Made by a program: the position numbers and the translations under genes. Positions 41,192 to 48,909 of a stretch of 64,000 nucleotides of DNA are shown here, piece by piece. The stretch spans positions 1 to 64,000 of the forward strand of contig NZ_BMUG01000020.1 of assembly GCF_014650075.1 (NCBI RefSeq), written 5' to 3'. This DNA comes from Streptomyces microflavus. Its GTDB lineage: Bacteria > Actinomycetota > Actinomycetes > Streptomycetales > Streptomycetaceae. The notes beneath the pieces were generated by a model. The model was given only the letters and a program-made list of their open reading frames with translations, was not told the DNA's origin and made no database searches. The stretch's first letter is position 1. Each line of letters opens with the position of its first letter.

Positions 41192-41872
41192 ATGCCACGT
41201 CAGCAGCCCGCCGCCCCACGCCCCGTCAGACGCCGGAGCTACGACCAGTTCTGCGCCACCGCCCGCGCCCTCGATTCCGTCGGCGACCGGTGGACACTGC
41301 TGATCGTCCGCGAACTGCTGGCCGGACCCCGCCGCTACACCGACCTCCACGCCGACCTGCCGGGCGTCTCCACCGACGTCCTGGCCTCCCGCCTCAAGGA
41401 CATGGAACAGGGCGGCCTCGCCGTACGCCGCAAGCTCCCGCCCCCGGCCCCCGCATCGGTCTACGAACTGACCGAGCGCGGCCACGGCCTGCTCCCCGTC
41501 CTGGCCGCCCTCGCCGAGTGGGGAGCCCCCGCACTCACCGAACGCCGCCCCACCGACGCCGTACGCGCCCACTGGTTCGCGCTGCCGCTGCTGCGCGCAC
41601 TGGCCGGGCTCACCCACGAGGGCGTCCTCGAAGTCCGGCTGGACGAGGGCGAGTTCCACGTCCGTACGGGAGGGGGAGCGCCGGTGGCCGGGGCCGACGG
41701 CGAGCCGTACGGGTTCGGCCCGGCGCCCCGGGCCGACGCCCGCATCACCCTCGACGCCGAACTGTGCCTGGAGCTCGGGCGCGGCGGCGTCACCCTCGCG
41801 GAGGCGGTCAAGGACGGCCGGATCGAGGTGTCGGGGGACGGTCCGCTCGCCGCCGAACTGCGGGGCGAGTGA
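41192..41872 (+). CDS. HxlR/MarR-like winged-helix transcriptional regulator with SCP2-like C-terminal part
   Basis: A 226-residue regulator. The HxlR winged helix spans about residues 15-105 (CATARALDSVGDRWTLLIVRELL, RRYTDLHADLPGVSTDVLASRLKDMEQGGL). The C-terminal 110 residues (RADARITLDAELCLELGRGGVTLAEAVKDGRIEVSGD) resemble an SCP2/sterol-carrier-like ligand-binding domain seen in some actinobacterial HxlR proteins. The start at ATG 41192 is preferred over 41174 because the -10 box ends 7 nt upstream and would overlap the longer version. It likely binds the palindrome in its own promoter. Confidence 0.87.
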   Translation: MPRQQPAAPRPVRRRSYDQFCATARALDSVGDRWTLLIVRELLAGPRRYTDLHADLPGVSTDVLASRLKDMEQGGLAVRRKLPPPAPASVYELTERGHGLLPVLAALAEWGAPALTERRPTDAVRAHWFALPLLRALAGLTHEGVLEVRLDEGEFHVRTGGGAPVAGADGEPYGFGPAPRADARITLDAELCLELGRGGVTLAEAVKDGRIEVSGDGPLAAELRGE

Positions 41873-41912
41873 CGCGGGGGGCGCGTCCATCGGGATGGAC
41901 GATGATGGAGGC

Positions 41913-42557
41913 GTGCGACTCGAAGCGATCACCTGGGAACGCCTGGCCGGCGAGCTGGCCCGGCACAGCGACGGCCTGACCGCCGCCGACGGAGCCCCCT
42001 GGCTCACCCTCGGCATCGACGGCGCCCCGGCCGCCCGCACCGGTGACCTGGCCGAACGCGTCGCCGATGAGCTGAGGCTGCGCGGCCGGTCGGTGCTCGT
42101 GCTCTCAACCGAGGGCTTTCTGCGCCCGGCGAGCCTGCGCTTCGAGTACGGCAAGGAGGACCCGGACTCGTACGCCGACGGCTGGTTCGACACGGGGGCG
42201 CTCTGGCGCGAGGTGTTCGGGCCGCTGGAGGCGGGCGGATCCGGGCGCGTGCTGCCCGCCCTGTGGGACCCGGTGACCGACCGGGCCACCCGTACGCCGT
42301 ACCACCCGCTGCCGGAGGGCGGCGTGGTGATCCTGCACGGGCCGCTGCTGCTCGGCCGCTGGTTCCCGTTCGCGCTGAGCGTCCATGTGCGGCTCTCGCC
42401 GGGGGCGTTGCGGCGGCGCACGGCGGAGGCGGAGCGGTGGACGCTGCCTGCTTTCGCCCGGTACGAGGACGAGGTGGCGCCCGCCGACGCGGCGGACGTG
42501 GTCGTGCGCGCGGACGACCCGCTCCACCCGGCGTGGTCGGGGCTGGGTGGCCTTTAG
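41913..42557 (+). CDS. Uridine/nucleoside kinase-like P-loop family protein
   Basis: A 214-residue protein of the uridine-kinase-like group common in Streptomyces. Conserved pieces are LTLGIDGAPAARTGDLAERVADEL, FLRPASLRFEYGKEDPDSYADGWFD and a terminal RWTLPAFARYEDEV. The P-loop position has GAPAARTGDLA in place of GxxGxGKS/T: the Lys and following Ser/Thr are missing, so ATP binding is doubtful. An ATG at 41895 would add 6 residues; the GTG at 41913 matches the conserved start. It ends convergent with the psuK gene, 53 bp away. Confidence 0.65.
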   Translation: MRLEAITWERLAGELARHSDGLTAADGAPWLTLGIDGAPAARTGDLAERVADELRLRGRSVLVLSTEGFLRPASLRFEYGKEDPDSYADGWFDTGALWREVFGPLEAGGSGRVLPALWDPVTDRATRTPYHPLPEGGVVILHGPLLLGRWFPFALSVHVRLSPGALRRRTAEAERWTLPAFARYEDEVAPADAADVVVRADDPLHPAWSGLGGL

Positions 42558-42610
42558 GGCCTCGTTCTACGTGGGTGGGTGTCAGGTGGGCGGTCTCCAA
42601 GCGGGCGGCC

Positions 42611-43525
42611 TTATGTGCGCGGGCGTCCGCCCACCGTCGCCACCGCCTCGGCCCCGGCCCGGCAGCCCTCCGCCGCGGCGGCCCGGTCGTCCGCCCCGGC
42701 CAGCAGGGCCGCGAGGAACCCGCCGGTGAACGCGTCACCCGCGCCCGTCGAGTCGACCGGGTCGCGGACCGGCCGGGCGCCGACCCGCCCCGTCACCACA
42801 CCCCCGGCGGCCACCACCGCACCCCCCTCGCCCAGGGTGACGACGACCCGGGGGAAGACCCGGCTCAACTCGGCTGCGGCTTCCGCCGGTTCGGGCAGCC
42901 CCGTCAGCAGCCGCGCCTCGTCCGCGTTCGGCAGCAGCAGCTCGGCCCCCTCGGCGAACTCCAGGAACCGCTTCGGGCCCAGCTCCGCCAGGAACCCGGC
43001 CGACGCCGGATCCACGCTCACCGGAACGCCCCGCTCCCGGGCCGTACGCAGGGCGAGCCGTGCCGTGGCGCGGCTCGTCGCGGCGAACAGGAGATAGCCG
43101 GAGAGGTGCAGCCACCCCATGCCGTCGAGCATGGAGGGCGCGAAGTCCTCGGTGGCGAGCCGCAGCACGGCCCCGCTGTCGGTGAGGAACGTCCGCTCGG
43201 CGGTGGCGTCCACCAGGGAGATGACGGTCGCGGTCGCCACCTCCTCGTCCACCGCCAGCAGCGCCCGCACCCCCGCCCGCTCCAGCGCGTCCCGGTGCCA
43301 GTCGGCGGACTCCGCCCCCGCCCTGGCCAGCAGCGCCACCTCCCGGCACCCCGAACGCACCGCCCAGCAGGCGACGTTGGCCCCCGCGCCGCCCGGCACG
43401 CTCCGGATCCGGGCCGGGGTGTCCGTGCCGTGGGTGAGCGGGGAGCCGTGGAGGGCCACGACATCGGTGACCACGTCCCCCACCACGAGGAGCCCGCTCC
43501 CCGCCGCCTGCTCGGCGTCGGTCAC
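42611..43525 (-). CDS. psuK: PfkB-family carbohydrate kinase, probable pseudouridine kinase
   Basis: A 304-residue ribokinase-fold sugar kinase. Motifs are VVGDVVTDVVALHG, PGGAGANVACWAVRSG (substrate-binding GG), LLPNADEARLLTG and the catalytic DPVDSTGAGDAFTGGFLAALLAG with its Asp base. The GTG at 43525 overlaps the psuG stop by 4 bp. Coupling to a pseudouridine-5'-phosphate glycosidase gene indicates that it makes pseudouridine 5'-phosphate; the assignment rests on this context. Confidence 0.85.
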   Translation of the reverse strand: MTDAEQAAGSGLLVVGDVVTDVVALHGSPLTHGTDTPARIRSVPGGAGANVACWAVRSGCREVALLARAGAESADWHRDALERAGVRALLAVDEEVATATVISLVDATAERTFLTDSGAVLRLATEDFAPSMLDGMGWLHLSGYLLFAATSRATARLALRTARERGVPVSVDPASAGFLAELGPKRFLEFAEGAELLLPNADEARLLTGLPEPAEAAAELSRVFPRVVVTLGEGGAVVAAGGVVTGRVGARPVRDPVDSTGAGDAFTGGFLAALLAGADDRAAAAEGCRAGAEAVATVGGRPRT

Positions 43526-44454
43526 CGTACGGCCGCCGCTGCGGCGATCCGGGCCGCGAGCCGCACGTTCCCCCGTACCGCCGCCAGGTTCGCCTCCAGC
43601 GACGCGCCCTCGGTCCGCCGCATCAGCTGGTCCAGCAGGAACGGGGTGACGCCCTGCCCGGTGATCCCGCGCTCCCGGCACGCGTCGAGCGCCTCCGAGA
43701 GCACCCGGTCGTGCAGCGCGGGATCCAACTGGTCCGCTTCCGGTACGGGGTTGGCGACGATCAGCGCTGCCGCCGGGCCGCCCAGCGCCTCCTTCGCCCG
43801 GACCACCTCCACCACCTCCTCGGGGCTGTGCACGGTCCAGTCGACCGGCTGCCCGGAGCTGCTCAGATAGAAGCCCGGGAAGTGGCCGGTGCCGTAACCG
43901 AGGATGCCCACCCCCAGGGTCTCCAGGCGCTGGAGCGTCGCCGGGACGTCGAGGATCGACTTCACACCCGCGCAGACCACCGTGATCCCGGTACGGGCGA
44001 GGAGCCGCAGATCGGCCGATTCGTCCTGGCTGTCCGCCCACTCCCGGTGTACGCCCCCGAGCCCGCCGGTGGCGAAGAAGCGCAGGCCCGCCCGCGCTGC
44101 CAGGAACGCGGTCGCGGAGACCGTCGTCGCTCCGCTCGCCCCGAGTGCGAGGGCGGGGGCGAGATCGCGGTGGCCCAGCTTCCGGACCGCCGGATCCCCG
44201 GCCACCCGCTCCAACTGGTCCTTCTCCAGGCCCACATGGGCCTGCCCGTCCAGGACCGCGATGGTGGCCGGGACCGCACCGGCGGACCGGACGATCCCTT
44301 CCAGTTCGACGGCGACCCGGAGGTTGCGGGGACGCGGCAGCCCGTGCGCGATGATCGTCGACTCCAGGGCCACGACGGGCAGCCCGCCGGCCAGGGCCGC
44401 GCGTACCTCGGCGGAGAGGACCGGCTCGTAGGAGGTGTCGGTGTTCTGTGGCAT
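43522..44454 (-). CDS. psuG: Pseudouridine-5'-phosphate glycosidase
   Basis: Splits the C-glycosidic bond of pseudouridine 5'-phosphate to uracil and ribose 5-phosphate. 310 residues, the normal length. The family opening VVALESTIIAHGLPRPRN is near residue 28, followed by TIAVLDGQAHVGLE, FFATGGLGGVHR, VCAGVKSILDVPATLQRLET and GTGHFPGFYLSSSG. The catalytic Lys lies in the VKSILD region. The ATG at 44454 fits the family start. With psuK it forms a two-gene pathway for recycling pseudouridine from RNA turnover. Confidence 0.94.
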   Translation of the reverse strand: MPQNTDTSYEPVLSAEVRAALAGGLPVVALESTIIAHGLPRPRNLRVAVELEGIVRSAGAVPATIAVLDGQAHVGLEKDQLERVAGDPAVRKLGHRDLAPALALGASGATTVSATAFLAARAGLRFFATGGLGGVHREWADSQDESADLRLLARTGITVVCAGVKSILDVPATLQRLETLGVGILGYGTGHFPGFYLSSSGQPVDWTVHSPEEVVEVVRAKEALGGPAAALIVANPVPEADQLDPALHDRVLSEALDACRERGITGQGVTPFLLDQLMRRTEGASLEANLAAVRGNVRLAARIAAAAAVR

Positions 44455-44559
44455 GCCCCCATCCCTGTCGCGGGCAGGAGGGCCGCAAACCACGGGGGGA
44501 CGGGTTCCGGCCGGTCCTGGTGACGGGTCGGCCGGAAGTGGTCGCTAGGGTGACCGCCC

Positions 44560-44922
44560 ATGACGACAAATGACCAGGCCCCCGCCTCCTTCGCCGTGCA
44601 CATCCCGGACGCCGAGCTCGAACCGGAGCCCTTGGACCCGGCACAGATCGTCTCGGGCGAGCCCGTGGTGACGGGCAAGGTGCTGTGGGAGTCCGCCGAC
44701 GGCACACAGGTGCGCGGGATCTGGCAGATCACTCCGGGAGTGGTCACCGACACCGAGGCGAACGAGCTGTTCGTGGTCGTCAGCGGTCGGGCGACCGTGG
44801 CGGTCGAGGGCGGCGCGACGCTGGAGATCGGGCCGGGCGACGCCTGCGTACTGCGCGAGGGCGACCGGACCACCTGGACGGTCCACGAGACGCTCCGCAA
44901 GGCGTACCACATCAGCCTCTGA
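44560..44922 (+). CDS. Cupin-domain protein
   Basis: A 120-residue single cupin of the (S)-ureidoglycine-aminohydrolase-like type (cupin_3). The barrel motifs are WQITPGVVTDTEANELFVVVSGRATV and GPGDACVLREGDRTTW. Function is unknown. TAGGGT (44546-44551) lies 8 nt before the ATG, so the mRNA is probably leaderless. It is divergent from psuG and convergent with the MFS gene. Confidence 0.85.
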   Translation: MTTNDQAPASFAVHIPDAELEPEPLDPAQIVSGEPVVTGKVLWESADGTQVRGIWQITPGVVTDTEANELFVVVSGRATVAVEGGATLEIGPGDACVLREGDRTTWTVHETLRKAYHISL

Positions 44923-44942
44923 GGCCTCTGAGGCCTGGGGGT

Positions 44943-46223
44943 TCAGGCTCCGGCGGCGGAAGGCCGCAGGCTCCGGCGCAGGGCGAGCGCGGCCACCGGC
45001 AGCAGCAGAGCGGCACCGATCGCGTTCAGTGGGCCGTACCCCCACTGGGCGACGATCACCCCGGCGCTCGCTCCGCCGATGCCCGCCGCCGCGTTCATGG
45101 TCAGGTCCGACAGACCCTGCACGGCTGCCCGGGCCTCCTGCGGTACGGAGTCGGTGAGCAGCGCCGAACCGGCGATCATCCCCGCCGACCAGCCGAGGCC
45201 GAGGACGAACAGGCCCAGGGCGGTCTGGCCGTGCCGGGGCCCGGCGGTGCCCGCGAGCAGCGCGGCGGTGCTCAGCAGACCGACCGCCAGGCCGATCACG
45301 GAGAGCCGCCCGAACCGGTCGGCCAGCCACCCCATCACCGGGGAGAACGCGTACATGCCCGCGATGTGCCCGCTGATGACCAGCCCGATCAGCTGGAGAT
45401 CCGCACCGTGCCCGCCCAGATGGACCGGGGTCATGACCATGATCGACACCATCGCGGTGTGCGACACGGTGACGGCCACCAGGGCCAGCTTGGCCATCGG
45501 CGACTCCCGGACGGCGGCGACCCCGGCGCGCAGGGACCTCTTCCGCTCGCCCTGGGGGCTCTGCGGGGCCAGGGCCCGGGCCGTGAGCAGCGGGTCCGGC
45601 CGCAGGAGTACGGCCACGACCACTCCGGCGAGCAGGAAGGCGGCGGCCGACCAGAGGTAGGGGCCCGCGCTCTCCGGCACCGGCGTACCGCGGAACACCC
45701 GGCCCGCCGGGGCCGCGATGTTGGGGCCCACCACCGAGCCGATGGTGGTGGCCCAGATGACGGTCGAGATCGCCCGGCCCCGCCGCTCCGGCCCGACCAG
45801 GTCGGCCGCCGCGAACCGGGCCTGGAGGTTGGCGGAGGACCCGGCGCCGAACGCGGCCATCCCGAGCAGCAGCAACGGGAAGCTGCGCACCACCGTGCCG
45901 AGGACCACCAGAGCGCCGCCGAGCGCACCGATCAGATAGGCGAGCACCAGACCGGGGCGGCGGCCGCGCGAGGTCATCAGGGCAGCCAGCGGCAGCGACA
46001 GCAGCGCCGTACCGGCGACGGAAGCGGTGGGGGCCAGACCGGACAGGGCCTCGGAACCGGTCACCTCGGTGGCCAGCATCGGAGCCAGGGCGATGCCGAT
46101 GGCCACACCGAGGCCGCCGAGTATCTGGCTGACGACGAGCACGGCCGATGTCCGGCGCTGGAGGGCGGGCAGCCCGGCGGCCGTGACCGGCGGGACGGCG
46201 GAGCGGGGGAGGGGTGGCGTCAC
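44943..46223 (-). CDS. MFS transporter
   Basis: A 426-residue major facilitator with about 12 transmembrane helices. The loop between helices 2 and 3 reads SRGRRPGLVLAYLIG and the equivalent in the second half reads GWLADRFGRLSVIG. It begins with a short Pro-rich cytoplasmic end. Substrate is unknown; the pattern is that of a drug/metabolite exporter. The GTG at 46223 is the most upstream start in frame; the intergenic repeat array lies just upstream. Confidence 0.87.
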   Translation of the reverse strand: MTPPLPRSAVPPVTAAGLPALQRRTSAVLVVSQILGGLGVAIGIALAPMLATEVTGSEALSGLAPTASVAGTALLSLPLAALMTSRGRRPGLVLAYLIGALGGALVVLGTVVRSFPLLLLGMAAFGAGSSANLQARFAAADLVGPERRGRAISTVIWATTIGSVVGPNIAAPAGRVFRGTPVPESAGPYLWSAAAFLLAGVVVAVLLRPDPLLTARALAPQSPQGERKRSLRAGVAAVRESPMAKLALVAVTVSHTAMVSIMVMTPVHLGGHGADLQLIGLVISGHIAGMYAFSPVMGWLADRFGRLSVIGLAVGLLSTAALLAGTAGPRHGQTALGLFVLGLGWSAGMIAGSALLTDSVPQEARAAVQGLSDLTMNAAAGIGGASAGVIVAQWGYGPLNAIGAALLLPVAALALRRSLRPSAAGA

Positions 46224-46323
46224 CGGCGAAGTGTGCCATCAGGCGAACGGCGTGACGCACCCGAACGGGTGAACCGGCCGCCGAAGCGTCCGGGAATCGC
46301 ACGAGGCGCTCCGGATGCCGCCC

Positions 46324-46487
46324 GGAACAGCGGCTCCGGGCGTCGGCTGGAACAGCCCGCTTCGGGTGTCCCGGAAACAGCCGTTCCGGACGTCCGCGGA
46401 ACAGCCGTTCCGGACGTCCGCGGAACAGCCGCTCCGGATGCCGCCCCGAACAGCCCGCTCCGGACGCCCCCTAGAACAGCGGCTGCG
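46324..46487. repeat. Tandem array of about seven 24-26 bp units with internal palindromes
   Basis: Units start near 46324, 46349, 46374, 46398, 46422, 46447 and 46473. The two best copies (46398-46421 and the one before) are nearly identical: GGAACAGCCGTTCC, a palindrome around AGCC, followed by the palindrome GGACGTCC and GC. Outer copies are degenerate. The array fills the space between the MFS start and the ogt stop and runs into the end of ogt. Spacers of the CRISPR type are absent. Confidence 0.75.
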
Positions 46488-47028
46488 GAAGCACTCCCTC
46501 CAGCGCCAGCAGCTGCCGCTTCGTCTCCAGTCCGCCCCCGAACCCCCCGAGGCCGCCGTCGCTCTCCACCACCCGGTGGCAGGGCACCACCACCGGCAGG
46601 GGGTTGGCCCCCATCGCGGCCCCCACCGCCTGTGCCCCCTCCGGCCGGCCGACCCGCGCGGCCAGCTCCCCGTACCCGACGACCGTCCCGTACGGCACCC
46701 CGGATGCCAGCTCGCGGAGCACCTCGCGGTGGAACCCGGCCGTCAGCGACCAGTCCAGCTCAAGGCCGAAGTCCTGCCGCTCACCCGCGAAGTACGCCGC
46801 GAGCCTGCGTATCGGCTCGGCCAGCCGGGCCGAGCCGGGCGCCTCCACCGGCTCCGCGCCGAGCCGGGTCCGCAGCTGTGCGAGCGCCGCGTCCCGGACG
46901 TCGGGGCGGGCATGGAAGGCCACGCTCACCAGACCGGCGGAGGTCGCGGCGAGCAGTAGTGGCCCGATACCGCTCTCCACGACGGACCACTCGACGGTCG
47001 GCTCGCCACCGAGCCCGTAGTTGTTCAT
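46471..47028 (-). CDS. ogt: Methylated-DNA-protein-cysteine methyltransferase
   Basis: Repairs O6-alkylguanine by taking the alkyl group onto its own cysteine. 185 residues. The active site is VVVPCHRVVESDGGLGGFGGG, preceded by the DNA-binding helix region PYGTVVGYGELAARVGRPEGAQAVG. An in-frame ATG at 47058 is rejected because the damage-type promoter (47036-47058) lies across it and points to the ATG at 47028 as the leaderless start. The last codons overlap the first unit of the repeat array. Confidence 0.95.
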   Translation of the reverse strand: MNNYGLGGEPTVEWSVVESGIGPLLLAATSAGLVSVAFHARPDVRDAALAQLRTRLGAEPVEAPGSARLAEPIRRLAAYFAGERQDFGLELDWSLTAGFHREVLRELASGVPYGTVVGYGELAARVGRPEGAQAVGAAMGANPLPVVVPCHRVVESDGGLGGFGGGLETKRQLLALEGVLPQPLF

Positions 47029-47035
47029 GCCGCCC

Positions 47036-47058
47036 ACCGTACGACCGGCCACTGACAA
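47036..47058 (-). promoter_or_regulatory. RecA-NDp/PafBC-type promoter of ogt, leaderless
   Basis: On the minus strand TTGTCAGTGGC, 6 nt and TACGGT, with the ATG 7 nt further. This is the best match in the window to the actinobacterial LexA-independent damage promoter. Confidence 0.8.
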
Positions 47059-47098
47059 CGGCCCCGTCCCCTGCTCCGCCGCCCCTCACCCCACCGCG

Positions 47099-47989
47099 TC
47101 AGCGCGTGGCGTCCCGCACCACGTCGGGATAGTTGGTGATGATGCCGTCGACGCCGTACGCGCGGGCCTTCACCGCTTTCGCCGCGTCGTTGACCGTCCA
47201 GGTGTTCACCCTCAGCCGCTTGCCGTGCGGGCCCTTGAGCCGCTGCACGGCCGCCACGTACTCGGCGCCGATCGTCGCGTACGAGGGGTTGATCTGGTCG
47301 GCGAACGCCGCGTACGAAGGGAGGTCTGCCACCGCCGGCGTGCCCAGGAAGCCGGTGATGATGTCGGGCCGCAGTGCGTGCACCTCCTTGATGACGGCGG
47401 CGCCGAAGCTCTGGATGACCAGCCGGTCCCGTACGTGCGCGCGGTCCAGCCACCCCTCCTTGCGCAGCACGCGCAGGATGTCCCGCTCGATGCCCGGGTA
47501 GGTCGTCGGGCTCTTGATCTCCAGAAGGAGCTTCTGCCGGTTGCGCTCCAGGCGGTTCACGAACTGGGTGAGCGTCGGCACGCGGGCTCCGGCGAACTGC
47601 TTCCCGAACCAGCTGCCCGCGTCCAGCTTCGCCACCTCCGCGGCGGTGAAGTCCTTGACGGCCCACGGCGCACGGTCGGGGAAGACCTCCTCGACGTCCG
47701 TCGTGCGCTTCAGGTCGGTGTCGTGCAGCACGACCAGCACGCCGTCCTTGGTGCGCTGGACGTCGTTCTCCACCCAGTCGACGGAGAGCGCCTTCGCGGC
47801 GTCCACGGCGGCGAGCGTGTTCTCCGGTGCGTAGCCCGACGCGCCCCGGTGGGCCACGACGACGGGGCTCGTCTGCCGGTCCGGGGTACGGGCGGCCGTC
47901 TCCTGCGGCTGGGCGGCGGGCAGCAGCAGGGCGCCGGCGCCGAGTACGGCCGCGGCGGCGGTGGAGGCGGTAGCGGTGCGTACGAACAC
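47099..47989 (-). CDS. Secreted glycerophosphodiester phosphodiesterase
   Basis: Hydrolyses glycerophosphodiesters to glycerol 3-phosphate and an alcohol outside the cell. 296 residues. A signal peptide (VFVRTATASTAAAAVLGAGALLL) is followed by the GDPD catalytic start VVAHRGASGYAPENTLAAV with the essential HR, then WVENDVQRTKDGVLVVLHD, and late motifs INPSYATIGAEYV and VNTWTVNDA. The GTG at 47989 has GGAG 5-8 nt upstream. It is monocistronic and divergent from the MHYT gene. Confidence 0.9.
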   Translation of the reverse strand: MFVRTATASTAAAAVLGAGALLLPAAQPQETAARTPDRQTSPVVVAHRGASGYAPENTLAAVDAAKALSVDWVENDVQRTKDGVLVVLHDTDLKRTTDVEEVFPDRAPWAVKDFTAAEVAKLDAGSWFGKQFAGARVPTLTQFVNRLERNRQKLLLEIKSPTTYPGIERDILRVLRKEGWLDRAHVRDRLVIQSFGAAVIKEVHALRPDIITGFLGTPAVADLPSYAAFADQINPSYATIGAEYVAAVQRLKGPHGKRLRVNTWTVNDAAKAVKARAYGVDGIITNYPDVVRDATR

Positions 47990-48225
47990 GTGGACTCCTC
48001 GTATCGGAGTGTGCGGACACGACGAGACTGGCAGCGGCCCACCAACGCCGGGCGGGGCGGCGATGGCCGCGGAATGAACGGAATCCGCGCCACCGGAGTG
48101 GCCCGGGATACACACCGGGGGGCCGGGAGCACGGTCCCGTGCCGATAAAATGTGTTCCTTACATATGCCTGTCGGACCCTGGGGGATCCCCCTCGAACCC
48201 GGGCTTTCTCGAAGGGTGTGCCGGC

Positions 48226-48864
48226 GTGCAGGGAACGGTTGACGGATTCACCCATGGCCCGGTGATCCCGGTCCTGGCTTTCCTGGTGGCCTGTCTGGGG
48301 GCCGCTCTCGGACTCCGCTTCACCATCAGGTCTCCCCGCACGGCACGCTCCTTCAGGACCGGCCGGCTGGCACTGGGTGCGCTGTCCATCGGCTCCGGCA
48401 TCTGGGCCATGCATTTCGTCGCGATGACGGGCTTCACCGTCGTGGAGGCACCGCTCTCCCACGACAAGCCCCACATCCTCGCCGGCCTGGTCGTGGCCGT
48501 CGTGATGGCCGGTGTCGGCCTCTTCATTGTCGGGTACCGGGGCGCGACCCGCATGGCGTTGATCACGGGCGGCACCCTCACCGGCCTCGGTATCGCCTCC
48601 ACCCACTACCTGGGTATGGCGGGCATCCGCTTTCCGGGGCACTTCACGTACGAGACACCTCTCGTCGTCCTCTCGGTCCTGATCGCCGCGGCCGCCGCCA
48701 CGGCCGCGCTCCGGTTCGCCCTGTCCTCCCGCGCCTTCCTCTCCGGCCTGGGGGCGGCCGTCATGATGGCCGCCGCGGTGACCGGGATGCACTACACCGG
48801 CATGGCCGCGCTCGGGGTGCAGCTGCACCCCGCCGCGCCCGGCCCCACCTCCCACGTCCGGTGA
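48226..48864 (+). CDS. MHYT-domain integral membrane sensor protein
   Basis: A 212-residue membrane protein with about seven transmembrane helices and three MHYT-type motifs: MHFVAMTG, THYLGMAG and MHYTGMAA. The conserved His/Met residues are proposed to bind copper and sense O2, CO or NO. No output domain (GGDEF/EAL) is attached, so it may act through a partner. The GTG at 48226 (VQGTVDGF) has AAGGG 9 nt upstream. Confidence 0.87.
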   Translation: MQGTVDGFTHGPVIPVLAFLVACLGAALGLRFTIRSPRTARSFRTGRLALGALSIGSGIWAMHFVAMTGFTVVEAPLSHDKPHILAGLVVAVVMAGVGLFIVGYRGATRMALITGGTLTGLGIASTHYLGMAGIRFPGHFTYETPLVVLSVLIAAAAATAALRFALSSRAFLSGLGAAVMMAAAVTGMHYTGMAALGVQLHPAAPGPTSHVR

Positions 48865-48880
48865 CACCGATCCGAGGCCG

Positions 48881-48903
48881 TTGTCAGTGGGGGGCCGTAC
48901 GGT
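48881..48903 (+). promoter_or_regulatory. RecA-NDp/PafBC-type promoter of uvrB, leaderless
   Basis: TTGTCAGTGGG, 6 nt, TACGGT, with the uvrB ATG 6 nt further. The element is almost the same as those before polA and ogt. Confidence 0.8.
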
Positions 48904-48909
48904 GGATGC

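Noticed and set aside
46324..46487. CRISPR array
   Set aside because: Units are contiguous without unique spacers and no cas gene is present.
46315..46959. Plus-strand open frame through the repeat array
   Set aside because: It is antisense to ogt, has no ribosome-binding site, and the octapeptide-like repeats result from the 24-bp DNA period.
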